Below, in pieces: positions 33,162 to 43,126 of a stretch of 64,000 nt of DNA. Within the stretch, counting starts at the first letter, position 1. Each line of letters opens with the position of its first letter. Location: NCBI RefSeq assembly GCF_010645065.1, contig NZ_JAADZW010000008.1, positions 119,480-183,479 on the forward strand, read 5' to 3'. Origin of the DNA: Flavobacterium fluviatile (lineage in GTDB: Bacteria; Bacteroidota; Bacteroidia; Flavobacteriales; Flavobacteriaceae). The translations under genes were made by a program, and so were the position numbers. The notes below the pieces were generated by a model, which saw nothing but the letters and a program-made list of their open reading frames with translations, did not search any database and was not told the DNA's origin.

Positions 33162-34220
33162 ATGATAAACCTATTCAATACCCACATCGAGACTCTGGCG
33201 ATACACCGCGTAGGAAACAAAAGCCGAAACGAAGCGATTTTTTTATCGGAGCAGCCCTTTAATTTAAATGATGAAATTCTACCATTAATTAAAGAGTTTT
33301 TTTTTAAACCTTTTAGAGAAAAAGAAGAAAATTATTATCAGTTTGCGCACGAAGTGGATCTGGACTACAACGACATGTTTAAATTTGCAACTGAAATTTT
33401 TGCAAATCCATCCAGTGTTCAGGAAGTATCAAAAAAAATCACAAAGCATTTATACGAACAGTCAAATCATCCTCACATTAAAAACGGAGAGGTTTATGTG
33501 ACATATCTGACTAATTTAAGTATTGACAACAATGTCGTTGATGCGATTGGAATTTTTAAAAGTGAGCTGCAATCTGATTTTTTACAATTTGAAGAAAAAG
33601 ACAGTAATCTTGAAATGATTTTGCAGCAGGGAATCAATCTGAGTAAATTAGACAAGGGATGTCTAATTTTCAATTACAAAAGAGAAGAAGGATATAAGAT
33701 CTTAACCGTTGATAGCAACCGCTATGATGCGCGTTACTGGTTAGAGAACTTTCTTTCTGTTGATGCTTTTGAAGATGAAAACTTCATTACCAAAAAATAC
33801 CTGAAATTCTGTCAAAACTTCGCTAAAGATGTAGTTTTGCCTGCAGAAGACAAAAAAGAAGAAGTCATGTTTATGAACAGATCAGTGAATTATTTCGCTA
33901 AAAATGATCAGTTTGAAGAACAGAATTTCCTGAATGAAGTATTAGACAATCCCGATTTAATTCCCGAATTTAAAAATTATAAGGTTGATAAAGGAGAAAA
34001 ATACAGCATCGAAGATGTTACCTCATTCCCTATCGCAAATGCTGCAGTTTCAGACGCCAGAAAATCAATTAAAAACGTAATTAATCTGGATACCCACATT
34101 CAGATTAAAATGGATTTCATCAATCCTGAAAGTGCAGAAAAATTTGTTGAAAAAGGCTGGGACGAAGAAAAACAAATGTATTATTACTTAGTGTATTTCA
34201 ATAAAGAAGAAAAAAGCTAA
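33162..34220 (+). CDS. NdpA-like nucleoid-associated protein
   Basis: 352 residues of the 37-kDa nucleoid-associated family (PF04245 type). The N-terminus IETLAIHRVGNKSRNE is characteristic, followed by the LKDF-like FFFKPFREKEENYYQF block, a central FNYKREEGYKILTVDSNRYDARYWLENFLSVD region and DTHIQIKMDFINPESAEKFVEKG near the end. NdpA/YejK associates with DNA in proteobacteria. In Bacteroidetes its role is not studied. It starts 19 bases after the right inverted repeat of the four-helix-bundle element and ends at a bidirectional terminator. Confidence 0.88.
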   Translation: MINLFNTHIETLAIHRVGNKSRNEAIFLSEQPFNLNDEILPLIKEFFFKPFREKEENYYQFAHEVDLDYNDMFKFATEIFANPSSVQEVSKKITKHLYEQSNHPHIKNGEVYVTYLTNLSIDNNVVDAIGIFKSELQSDFLQFEEKDSNLEMILQQGINLSKLDKGCLIFNYKREEGYKILTVDSNRYDARYWLENFLSVDAFEDENFITKKYLKFCQNFAKDVVLPAEDKKEEVMFMNRSVNYFAKNDQFEEQNFLNEVLDNPDLIPEFKNYKVDKGEKYSIEDVTSFPIANAAVSDARKSIKNVINLDTHIQIKMDFINPESAEKFVEKGWDEEKQMYYYLVYFNKEEKS

Positions 34221-34251
34221 GAAGCCATTCATTTCTCTACTTACTTAAACA

Positions 34252-34288
34252 AAAAAAACGGCAATTAATCATAATTGTCGTTTTTTTA
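34252..34288. terminator. Bidirectional terminator between ndpA-like and receiver genes
   Basis: Stem AACGGCAATTA with TAATTGTCGTT (about 34258-34281, one G-T pair), A-run before and T-run after, serving the converging genes. Confidence 0.82.
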
Positions 34289-34693
34289 TTGTTGAATTTT
34301 ATTCTTAAGATATTCAAGCATCTGTAATGTTATAGGTTTGGAAAGGAAATCTATTATAATAGGATATTTTTTTGATTTGGCTAAATCTTCAGGATTAATT
34401 GTAGATGACAAAACAATAACACTTACAGAATTAAATTGATTATAATCAGGGGTAGTAAAATGATCTAAAAATTCCCAGCCTCCCATGACCGGCATATTTA
34501 AATCCAGAAAAATCAATTGTGGCTTTTTTATTGGCTGATCTTTACTATATTTTAAGGCATTGAAATACGACAAAGCTTCTTCGCCGTTTTGGGCTGTAAT
34601 GATTACTTCAGAAAAACCTGCCTTTGAAATCACCTTTTTAGACAGCATCAATGTAATAGGATCGTCATCAATACATAAAATTTGTTCCAGCAT
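34286..34693 (-). CDS. CheY-like single-domain response regulator
   Basis: 135 residues forming only a receiver domain: ILCIDDDPITLMLSKKV (acid pocket), the phosphorylated Asp in PQLIFLDLNMPVMGGWEFLD, VIVLSSTINPED (Thr/Ser switch) and IDFLSKPITLQML (conserved Lys). There is no output domain, so it works by protein contact, as in phosphorelays or chemotaxis-like control. It starts 3 bases after the PAS kinase gene on the same strand and is its obvious partner. Confidence 0.94.
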   Translation of the reverse strand: MLEQILCIDDDPITLMLSKKVISKAGFSEVIITAQNGEEALSYFNALKYSKDQPIKKPQLIFLDLNMPVMGGWEFLDHFTTPDYNQFNSVSVIVLSSTINPEDLAKSKKYPIIIDFLSKPITLQMLEYLKNKIQQ

Positions 34694-34696
34694 AAC

Positions 34697-36406
34697 TTAA
34701 TTTTTAAATGTTATGATAAATGAGGTTCCTTTATTGACCTCGCTTTCAATACTAATTGTTCCTCCCATAGTTTCAACCTGAGATTTCACAAGGTACAAAC
34801 CAAGACCTTTACTATCAGGATAATTATGAAATCTTTGATATAATCCGAAAACCTTATCACCATTTCTTTCTAAATCAATACCGATTCCATTATCAGTAAA
34901 AGTTAAAAAAACTGTCTGATCAACCTGCTCAGCAGTTATTGAAATTTTTAATTTTCTATTCTCAGATTTGTATTTTATAGAATTGGTTAGCAAATTTAGT
35001 AATATACTTTCAATATATGCTTTATTAGTGTTAAGTAATGGAACGTCATCCAGTTTAAGTTTTATTATTGGCTTATGTGCCTCAATTTGAAAAGACAGCT
35101 GACCAAATACATTTTCAAAAACTTCTGCCAGAGAAACCATTTCTTTCTGCATCGATGGGTTATCTTTTATAACGATAACTTTTACAAGATCATTAATTGT
35201 TTCATTGAGAAGATACGTAGACTTATAAAAACCATTCAGAATCTCTTGTAACTCCGGGTTGTCTATAGGTATGTATTCAATCAGGTTCAGCAATCCCATT
35301 AAATTAGACAAAGGAGCCCTCAGATTATGCGAAGTTATGTAAGAAAACTGCTTTAAATCTTTATTGTTCTGAGTGAGTTCACGGATTAAATGCTCTCTTT
35401 CAGTTTCCAGTTTCCTTTCCTCAGTAATATCCTGCTGAATCGATATCCAATGCGACAAAATGCCTTCAGAATTAAAAATTGGGATCATGGAAAAACGAAC
35501 CCAATATTCTTTTTTATCTTTGCTGTAACTTATCGTTTCGATTAAGCACTCCTTTTCTTCTTTGATTGCCTTTAATACTTTTTTTAATGCTTCAGAATCT
35601 GAGTTTGGCCCTTTAAAAACATTTGGCGACTGCCCCAGTATCTCATCAGATTCATACCCCGACATTTTAGAAAAAGCAGGATTTACGTAAACAATTCGCG
35701 GGATTTTCCCATCAGTAGAAATGGCTTCAGTAATTAAAATAGAATCCTTAGACTGTATAATTACGGTTTCTAAAAGTTTAAGACGCTGCTCTTCTTCTTT
35801 TTGTTTTGTAATATCCTGAATAGCTCCAATCATTCTGATAGCTTTGCCATTTTCATCTTTTAAAAGAAAACCTCTGTCCAAAACATATTTATAGCTTCCA
35901 TCAGCACATCTAAACCGGTATTGATCCTGCCATTTTTCAGTTTTCTGTTCAATAAAAGAGTATAATTTAACCGACATCCTGATACTGTCTTCGGGATGAA
36001 TTTTATCAAACCACCATTTAGAAGTTGCCCCTACTTCTGCCGGCATGTATCCAAAAACATTTTCGATTCCTTTATTCCATGTGATGTAGTCTTCCTGAAT
36101 TCTCCAGTCCCAGATAGTGTCACTGGTGGCTTTGGCAACTATATCGTACTTTTCATTAGACTCTTTAATTTCTTCGTTAGTGAGCTGCATTTTCTCTAAA
36201 ATGGCAATATTCCTACTTTCATTTTTAGATAAAATATAATTAAAGATTAAGCCTGTGAATAAGATGAAAAAGATGTCTTTTACAAAACTAAAATAAAAGA
36301 ATTCTGTATTTAAAGCGTAACAAATCAGAAATTTATGACATAAGATAGCCATAAATAACGAAATGATAATATATATCAGCGTAATTTGTCCGGGTTTGCT
36401 TTTCAT
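34697..36406 (-). CDS. PAS-domain sensor histidine kinase
   Basis: 569 residues. Two membrane helices (about 7-28 and 38-60), then two PAS domains: PAS_3-like IWDWRIQEDYITWNKGIENVFGY (about 95-200) with its PAC segment, and a LOV-like one with PRIVYVNPAFSKMSGYESDE and GQSPNVFKGP (about 230-335). The photoactive Cys of LOV proteins is absent, so it is not a flavin photosensor by this mark. HisKA has SYITSHNLRAPLSNLMG; the ATPase has LLTNSIKY, DNGIGID and GLGLYLVKSQ. It transfers phosphate to the receiver encoded directly after it. The stimulus is unknown. Confidence 0.93.
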   Translation of the reverse strand: MKSKPGQITLIYIIISLFMAILCHKFLICYALNTEFFYFSFVKDIFFILFTGLIFNYILSKNESRNIAILEKMQLTNEEIKESNEKYDIVAKATSDTIWDWRIQEDYITWNKGIENVFGYMPAEVGATSKWWFDKIHPEDSIRMSVKLYSFIEQKTEKWQDQYRFRCADGSYKYVLDRGFLLKDENGKAIRMIGAIQDITKQKEEEQRLKLLETVIIQSKDSILITEAISTDGKIPRIVYVNPAFSKMSGYESDEILGQSPNVFKGPNSDSEALKKVLKAIKEEKECLIETISYSKDKKEYWVRFSMIPIFNSEGILSHWISIQQDITEERKLETEREHLIRELTQNNKDLKQFSYITSHNLRAPLSNLMGLLNLIEYIPIDNPELQEILNGFYKSTYLLNETINDLVKVIVIKDNPSMQKEMVSLAEVFENVFGQLSFQIEAHKPIIKLKLDDVPLLNTNKAYIESILLNLLTNSIKYKSENRKLKISITAEQVDQTVFLTFTDNGIGIDLERNGDKVFGLYQRFHNYPDSKGLGLYLVKSQVETMGGTISIESEVNKGTSFIITFKN

Positions 36407-36546
36407 TACTCAAATATAGATAAATAAACCAGATTGAACCAAATAGAAATGCTTTTAAATCAATAGAATTATTATCATTACGTTAAACTAATTCACTGGC
36501 AATACGTAAACTATCTTCAAAACGTTTTTTATTAAAAAATAAAGTG

Positions 36547-36554
36547 TACCTTTG
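36547..36554 (+). promoter_or_regulatory. -7 box TACCTTTG of typA
   Basis: TACCTTTGCGCCC lies 20 bases before the typA ATG. The GC-bearing extension after the box is common at strongly expressed Bacteroidetes genes; no exact -33 TTG. Confidence 0.6.
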
Positions 36555-36573
36555 CGCCCATTAAAAATCACAG

Positions 36574-38370
36574 ATGGAATCTATTAGAAACATTGCAATT
36601 ATTGCCCACGTCGATCACGGTAAAACCACTTTGGTTGATAAAATTATGTATCACTGTCAGCTATTTCGTGAAAACGAGAACACAGGTGATTTAATTCTTG
36701 ATAATAACGATTTAGAGCGTGAGAGAGGTATTACAATTACTTCTAAAAACGTTTCTGTTCAATATAAAGGAACAAAAATCAATATTATCGACACTCCAGG
36801 CCACGCCGATTTTGGAGGTGAAGTAGAACGTGTATTGAACATGGCTGATGGTGTATGTTTACTGGTTGATGCTTTTGAAGGTCCGATGCCGCAAACACGT
36901 TTCGTATTGCAAAAAGCGATCGATTTAGGATTGAAACCCTGCGTAGTTATCAATAAAGTTGACAAGGAAAACTGTACTCCGGAAGAAGTTCACGAGAAAG
37001 TTTTTGACCTAATGTTTGAATTAGGTGCTACTGAAGAGCAATTAGATTTTCCGGCTGTTTACGGTTCTGCTAAAAACAACTGGATGTCTGATGACTGGAA
37101 AAACCAAACAGAAAACATTGAGCCATTATTAGATATGGTTATTGCTAATGTTCCAGCTCCTAAAGTTTCTGAAGGAACTCCACAAATGCTGATTACTTCT
37201 TTAGATTTCTCTTCTTTTACAGGCCGTATCGCTATCGGACGTCTTGAAAGAGGTACTTTGAAAGAAGGAATGCCAATTTCTTTAGTTAAAAGAGATGGAA
37301 AAATCATAAAATCAAGAATTAAAGAATTACATACTTTCGAAGGTTTAGGCCGTAGAAAAGTAGAAGAGGTTATTGCCGGTGATATTTGTGCTGTAGTTGG
37401 TATCGAAGGTTTTGAAATTGGCGATACAATAGCTGACTTCGAAAATCCAGAAGCTTTACAGACTATCGCTATCGACGAGCCAACAATGAGTATGTTGTTT
37501 ACAATTAACGACTCTCCTTTCTTTGGTAAAGAAGGTAAATTTGTTACTTCCAGACATATTCGTGAAAGATTAACAAAAGAGCTTGAGAAAAACCTGGCGA
37601 TGAAAGTTGGAGAAACTGATTCTGCTGATAAATTCATGGTTTTTGGTCGTGGTGTACTTCACTTATCTGTTCTTATTGAAACAATGAGAAGAGAAGGGTA
37701 CGAGCTTCAAATTGGTCAGCCACAGGTAATCATCAAAGAAATTGATGGTGTAAAATGTGAGCCAATTGAGGAATTAACTATTGATTTACCTGAAAATCTT
37801 TCTGGAAGAGCGGTTGAATTCGTAACGATTCGTAAAGGTGAGATGCTTTCTATGGAAGGTAAAGGTGAGCGTATGATTATTAAATTCAACATTCCATCTC
37901 GTGGAATTATCGGTTTAAGAAATCAATTACTTACTGCTACAGCTGGTGAGGCCATCATGGCACATCGTTTTATCGGATATGAGCCATATAAAGGAGAAAT
38001 TCCCGGACGTAACAACGGTTCGTTAATCTCTATGGAAAACGGAAAAGCAATTCCTTACTCTATTGATAAGTTACAGGATCGTGGTAAATTCTTTGTTGAT
38101 CCAAATGAAGATATATATGAAGGTCAGGTTATTGGAGAAAACACTCGTAGCGATGATATGACTGTTAACGTTACTAAAACGAAAAAACTTTCAAACGTAC
38201 GTTCTTCAGGGGCTGATGATAAAGCCAGAATTATTCCGGCTATCAAATTCTCTCTGGAGGAAGCTTTAGAATACATCCAAAAAGATGAGTACGTTGAAGT
38301 TACTCCAAAATCTCTACGCCTAAGAAAAATCTACTTAAGCGAAACAGATAGAAAGAGATATAAAATCTAA
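36574..38370 (+). CDS. typA: Ribosome-associated GTPase TypA/BipA
   Basis: 598 residues, full length. GTPase motifs: G1 [11 protein letters not shown]2 RERGITI, G3 [12 protein letters not shown] and G4 NKVDKE. They are followed by domain II ([22 protein letters not shown]), domains III/V and the C-terminal domain with [22 protein letters not shown] and [15 protein letters not shown], both typical of TypA. It is an EF-G-like factor acting on the ribosome under stress and in cold growth or 50S assembly. It is a single gene with its own promoter and terminator. Confidence 0.97.
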   Translation: MESIRNIAIIAHVDHGKTTLVDKIMYHCQLFRENENTGDLILDNNDLERERGITITSKNVSVQYKGTKINIIDTPGHADFGGEVERVLNMADGVCLLVDAFEGPMPQTRFVLQKAIDLGLKPCVVINKVDKENCTPEEVHEKVFDLMFELGATEEQLDFPAVYGSAKNNWMSDDWKNQTENIEPLLDMVIANVPAPKVSEGTPQMLITSLDFSSFTGRIAIGRLERGTLKEGMPISLVKRDGKIIKSRIKELHTFEGLGRRKVEEVIAGDICAVVGIEGFEIGDTIADFENPEALQTIAIDEPTMSMLFTINDSPFFGKEGKFVTSRHIRERLTKELEKNLAMKVGETDSADKFMVFGRGVLHLSVLIETMRREGYELQIGQPQVIIKEIDGVKCEPIEELTIDLPENLSGRAVEFVTIRKGEMLSMEGKGERMIIKFNIPSRGIIGLRNQLLTATAGEAIMAHRFIGYEPYKGEIPGRNNGSLISMENGKAIPYSIDKLQDRGKFFVDPNEDIYEGQVIGENTRSDDMTVNVTKTKKLSNVRSSGADDKARIIPAIKFSLEEALEYIQKDEYVEVTPKSLRLRKIYLSETDRKRYKI

Positions 38371-38392
38371 TTGTATTTAAATTTTCAATATT

Positions 38393-38440
38393 AAAATCCC
38401 AAATTCCAATTTATTTTGGAGTTTGGGATTTTTTTTCCAC
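38393..38440. terminator. Terminator after typA, facing the CHU_C gene
   Basis: A 17-base stem AAAATCCCAAATTCCAA (38393-38409) with TTGGAGTTTGGGATTTT (38416-38432), one mismatch, then a T-run. An A-run on the left side could serve the leftward gene too. Confidence 0.9.
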
Positions 38441-38479
38441 CTTTTTATTTAGAATTTAAAAATTTCAAATTTTAAGCAG

Positions 38480-41400
38480 TTATCTTTTCAGACTAAAATG
38501 CCCTTTTGCCTCACGCCCATCTTCAAATTTTGCTGAATACCAGTAATCGTCAGCCGGCATCGGACTTCCCTGAAATGTACCATCCCAACCCGAACCGAAA
38601 GGAGAAATCTGATTGATCAGTTTTCCATACCTGTCAAAAATATAAATAATAGATTTCGAATAAAATTCCTGACTTACACCCTGTACATTCCAGGTATCAT
38701 TATAACCGTCTCCATTTGGAGTAAAAAATTTAGGCGCTCCAAGAACTGCAATCGCTTTTTCAGCAATACCGCATCCATTCAAATCTTTGATGTAAACTGT
38801 ATGGAAACCGGCTGTAACATTTTCGAACAAACCTGAATCCTGATAAGGCCCATTTGAATCTGTAATACTATAAACATAATTTCCGGGACCTGTTACATCA
38901 ACCTTAACCGAATTGTTAGCACTCAAATCCCTGATTTCAATATTTTTAATTTCAGCCATATCCGATGGCGCTACCTTTATCATACGGGTTCTCGAACAAT
39001 TACTTGCATTTTTCACCTCAACACTATAAGTCCCTTCCTTATTAACTTCTATGGAATAAGTTGTTGCCCCCGGAATTATATTGCCATTTAAATACCATTT
39101 ATAAGTGTAATTATTAATTGATGTATCATCATTAATACCTGCTTCAAGCTTTACCATAAACTCAGGTAAATTAACACAAACGACCTCGTCTTCTAATCCA
39201 TCAGTATTTAAGTCTATGCTGGGAAATGGATTTACTATTAAATTGAAATTTACGAATCCGAAGCAATCATTTGATAAAGAATTCTCTATTCTGGCCCATA
39301 TCTTCTGAGTGTTTGGGTATCCCGTATTCCTGTAATCTGAAATATTGGTAATCGCTAACGAATTTCCTAAAGCATCTGTTTCAGCCAGAAAATCGGTCTC
39401 ATTTTTATAATAATTTATCGTATAATTTGTCCCAGATGCTGGAAGTGCATTTATAATTTGCTGTGTAACATTAGTGAAGTTAAAACCAGAAATACCATCT
39501 GTACTTGTACTTATTCCATCAACAAAGTCATCGCATAAATTATAATCTGCAACTTTAAAAGCAGCTGGCATTTTAGTTACGGAAACTAAAAGATTCAGTT
39601 GCGAAATCGTAAAACAGCCGTTTGTGTTTTCAATTCGTACATAAATCGTTTTATCAGAAGCCCTGTAAGCATATGGATTTGCAATTAACGATGCATTGTC
39701 TTTTAATTCTGCTGCTGTAAAAGTGGTATAATAACTAAATTTTTCTAAAGCAGAATTTGCCGAAATATCATTATTTTTCTGCGTGAGATTAAACATCGAA
39801 ATACCGTCTGTATCATCGTCACATTGTACTAAAGTTAGTGGCGATTTAACAATAGGTAATGCTAATATAGTCAAAGTCGCTGCGCCTGAATATAATCCGC
39901 ATGAATTGCCAGTCCGGTTCAAAAATACTCTGTATTGATAAGTATCCATAGTCTTCAAAACACCTGAAACTGTCAATGATAATGTATTTACACCTGAATA
40001 TGTTTCGTTATTAGACAAATCTGCCCATGTTGCACCATTATTAATAGACACCTGCCATTGATAGTTAGTAATTGAAGTTGCTATGACCGTAAAAATTGCA
40101 TTTTGTAATTCACAAACCGATTTATTTTCCGGTTGCTTATCAATAATAATCGGTGCAGCAATCGTATAATTTAAATTGGGAGTGGTATAACCATTTCCAC
40201 TAGTAACTATTCCTTTTTTATTTACGGTTGGAGGAGAAACCGTTCCCAAAAAACGATCATCATTAGCATCAATAAATCCAGCTTCTATCACATCTGAACA
40301 AAGATCATTATCACTATCCCATTCAACAAAATTATAAATACCGTCTGAATCCGTATCTGCTATACTATAATTTAGTTTTCCGATTTCAGCAGTAGTTTCT
40401 ACAGTATTTGCCAAGCCGTTTGAACCAAAATTATTCCCGTCAATTATGCCATCACGATTTACATCTGCAGCATTACTTCCGGATTCGATCAAGTCATAAA
40501 TTCCGTCATTGTCACTATCCAGATCTAAATAATCAGGAATAGTATCGCTGTCAAAATCCGAAGGCATCAGTCCGTTTCCATAAGCATCATCAATTCCGTC
40601 ATGATTGGTATCAGTATTAGAAAGAACTTTTAAATTTACGCCTTTTGCTTCAACCGAATCTGGAATTCCGTCATTATCACTATCCAAATCCAACTGATCC
40701 GGAATTCCGTCTTCATCTGAATCTTTAGGAACACAAACCAGATAAAATTTTAAAGCTGTTCTGTTTAATGCCGTGTCAGAAAGGTTTTGATGCTTAAAAC
40801 TTATCATTTTAGACTGATTTGTTAAAAATTTAAAAGTTCCTGTACCAGCTGCTAACGGAACAGCACCATTTAATCGGAAACGAATTTCAAAGGATGAAAA
40901 TTCTGTTACACCACTTTCATAAAAACCGTCATAATTGGTATCAATTAATAGCTGGTTGTCTGGATTCAAAACCGTCACAGTTTTGTTGATTTCTGAATTT
41001 ACAATATATTCGGCTGTAGAATTAAGGAAATCAGCAGCATTTCCTGCTGAAATATAATCGAGACCAACTGAAGCAGGCTTACTAAAAGTTATCGTATATT
41101 TTACCCAATTCGTTTTTCCGGGTGGCAGTTCACTTACAAAACTTCCATCAGTATTTCCTAAAAAGGGTGTGCTGCTCGCAGTCATTGATGTCGTTAAAAC
41201 TCCTGAAAATGCATTGGTGTAACTACTTCCTATGGAAATAGCATTCGAACTTAAATTAGAAAGATTGATATTCTGATTTCCTAACGATTCAGTGCAATTC
41301 GCTATCCCATCTGCATCATTATCCAGATCAATATTATCATTGACTGTGTCATTATCCATATCCGCCGGACAATCGCTAACCGGAATTTCATCCGAAAAAA

Positions 41401-43006
41401 ATTCTGTTCCACAGGCCGTTAATGTTGCTCTTACTTTGTAGTATCCTGGCTGTGTTGGCGAATAGCTGTTTGAATTAGCTCCTGAAATTTCTGCATTATT
41501 AAAATACCATTGAAAAATATCAAATCCGGCAACAGAACTTACATTAAGTCTGACATTAGGAATACAGCCTGACTGGCTTACACTTAATTGTTGAAAATTA
41601 ATTTCGGGTTTAAAGGTAAAACCTGAATAATAACCACCAAAGGTTGCTGCCCCGTCACTTCCATATGCTGCCAGGTACAATTGAGAACTTGAAAAAACTG
41701 AAACATTACCTTTTAATCCGGTAAGCACGTAACATTCATATTCTGTGTTTCCTGTTACTGTAGCTGGTCCAAAAACCGTTACTTCCGGAAGGAGCGATGC
41801 TAAAGTATATGGAATTTTATCAATTATAAAATTTAAATCTGAACCTTTTTTTGTTGTAATTGTAACCCTGCCTGTAAAAAATCGATTCCCTATCGACTCA
41901 ATATAAGGAATATTGTCTATGGACTTTGGAGTCTGGCAGCTTAAAGGCGGCACAAAAAACATTTCCTGATTGGCTTCATCCAGCCTTGCATTATCCCCCA
42001 CGCTTTGATAGGCAAAAATATTTTTACTGGAACGTACATATAAATTACCCTGAATATTATAATCCGAACCTAAAAGAGAAACATATTCTCCCGAATTAAT
42101 AATATAATTTGGAGTTAAAGACCCATTTAAAAATATTTCGGTATTATCTTGATGTGCAATTAAAATAACTTTTTCTACATTGTCCGAACCTGTACTTTTA
42201 ATAAATATATACTCTGTCCCTGTTCTTTCTGCCGAAACAATCTGGTCTATTCCTAAATCTATATTATTTCTTAATTCGCCATTGGATCCCGCAAAGGAGC
42301 CACAATTTACAGCTATCGGTTTATTTGAAGTAATTAATGCCCCAATCAGTGCATCATTATTAACAGGCATCGGACCTTTTAAAGCAATAGTATAACTTTC
42401 TCCACTATTTAGGGTAATGCTTGGTAAGGAGCTTGAAGTAAGGGTATTATTAATTAAAACCGCTCCTTCGCTGATATCATTAAAATTAACTATTGTATTA
42501 TTTTCAGTTGCTAAAACAGATGCAAATGTCAGATGCCTGTCTGAATATCCCTCATTTAATTTATTGGTAAGTCCGCTAATTCTAAACTGGGTTCCTAATG
42601 CTGCTAAACCTTTTGAAACTATTTCACTTGATTGATTGTCTGTTTCGTCACTAACTCTGACAGAAACATAAACAATATCTCCTGCTTCGATAATATAACC
42701 ACGATTGGATTTAACAGTACTCACTTCAAATTCTTCCATAACGAGTTGACTTGCATTATGAGTATTGATATCAAATATATAAGGAACATCCCTGGAAACT
42801 GTTCCGTTGGTAATTGCTCCTCCCAATTCGTTTATGCTAAATCTAACGGGAACTAAACTTGGAGTAGAAATGTAAATATACTGCTCACCTACAGGCACAC
42901 CGGCTGAACCCACAACTGGAGGAATATAATGAGTTTTGCTAAATTGTGAAAAGCTCAAAAAAGGCAATAACAGCACTGAGAGATATAAAAGTATATTTTT
43001 TAGCAT
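38480..43006 (-). CDS. Giant secreted protein: IgGFc-binding-like N-terminus, TSP3 repeats, gliding/T9SS C-terminal domain
   Basis: 1508 residues. Signal peptide 1-20 (MLKNILLYLSVLLLPFLSFS). About 25-460 resembles IgGFc-binding-protein-like N-terminal domains (YIYISTPSLVPVRFSI, GLAALGTQFRISGL, EMFFVPPLSCQTPKSIDNIPY). An Ig-like segment follows (about 480-540). Calcium-binding thrombospondin-type-3-like repeats occur near 557-575 and 765-905 (DSDEDGIPDQLDLDSDNDGIPD style). More Ig-like parts come next, and from about 1427 a C-terminal module with FFTPNGDGYNDTW, IYIFDRYGKLI and GWDGTFQGSPMPADDYWY, the CHU_C/gliding type that directs export by the type IX system. It is probably a cell-surface adhesin; ligand unknown. 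Confidence 0.92.
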   Translation of the reverse strand: MLKNILLYLSVLLLPFLSFSQFSKTHYIPPVVGSAGVPVGEQYIYISTPSLVPVRFSINELGGAITNGTVSRDVPYIFDINTHNASQLVMEEFEVSTVKSNRGYIIEAGDIVYVSVRVSDETDNQSSEIVSKGLAALGTQFRISGLTNKLNEGYSDRHLTFASVLATENNTIVNFNDISEGAVLINNTLTSSSLPSITLNSGESYTIALKGPMPVNNDALIGALITSNKPIAVNCGSFAGSNGELRNNIDLGIDQIVSAERTGTEYIFIKSTGSDNVEKVILIAHQDNTEIFLNGSLTPNYIINSGEYVSLLGSDYNIQGNLYVRSSKNIFAYQSVGDNARLDEANQEMFFVPPLSCQTPKSIDNIPYIESIGNRFFTGRVTITTKKGSDLNFIIDKIPYTLASLLPEVTVFGPATVTGNTEYECYVLTGLKGNVSVFSSSQLYLAAYGSDGAATFGGYYSGFTFKPEINFQQLSVSQSGCIPNVRLNVSSVAGFDIFQWYFNNAEISGANSNSYSPTQPGYYKVRATLTACGTEFFSDEIPVSDCPADMDNDTVNDNIDLDNDADGIANCTESLGNQNINLSNLSSNAISIGSSYTNAFSGVLTTSMTASSTPFLGNTDGSFVSELPPGKTNWVKYTITFSKPASVGLDYISAGNAADFLNSTAEYIVNSEINKTVTVLNPDNQLLIDTNYDGFYESGVTEFSSFEIRFRLNGAVPLAAGTGTFKFLTNQSKMISFKHQNLSDTALNRTALKFYLVCVPKDSDEDGIPDQLDLDSDNDGIPDSVEAKGVNLKVLSNTDTNHDGIDDAYGNGLMPSDFDSDTIPDYLDLDSDNDGIYDLIESGSNAADVNRDGIIDGNNFGSNGLANTVETTAEIGKLNYSIADTDSDGIYNFVEWDSDNDLCSDVIEAGFIDANDDRFLGTVSPPTVNKKGIVTSGNGYTTPNLNYTIAAPIIIDKQPENKSVCELQNAIFTVIATSITNYQWQVSINNGATWADLSNNETYSGVNTLSLTVSGVLKTMDTYQYRVFLNRTGNSCGLYSGAATLTILALPIVKSPLTLVQCDDDTDGISMFNLTQKNNDISANSALEKFSYYTTFTAAELKDNASLIANPYAYRASDKTIYVRIENTNGCFTISQLNLLVSVTKMPAAFKVADYNLCDDFVDGISTSTDGISGFNFTNVTQQIINALPASGTNYTINYYKNETDFLAETDALGNSLAITNISDYRNTGYPNTQKIWARIENSLSNDCFGFVNFNLIVNPFPSIDLNTDGLEDEVVCVNLPEFMVKLEAGINDDTSINNYTYKWYLNGNIIPGATTYSIEVNKEGTYSVEVKNASNCSRTRMIKVAPSDMAEIKNIEIRDLSANNSVKVDVTGPGNYVYSITDSNGPYQDSGLFENVTAGFHTVYIKDLNGCGIAEKAIAVLGAPKFFTPNGDGYNDTWNVQGVSQEFYSKSIIYIFDRYGKLINQISPFGSGWDGTFQGSPMPADDYWYSAKFEDGREAKGHFSLKR

Positions 43007-43126
43007 ATTTTAAAAGTAATAATTTTTGCATTTACTTTTAAAATCAAAGCTTTTTTTACCTCTTTTCATTAAATTTTTTCTCGGAATATATTTAAATAAT
43101 CTGAAAAAAACTACATTACTAAAAGA

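Noticed and set aside
37059..37637. 192-codon open frame on the minus strand inside typA
   Set aside because: It lies entirely within the well-conserved typA gene and shows no domain; an antisense by-product of biased codon use.
42180..42856. Three plus-strand frames of about 70 codons opposite the N-terminal part of the CHU_C gene
   Set aside because: Each is short and lacks any recognisable start signal or domain; the large gene on the minus strand is continuous.
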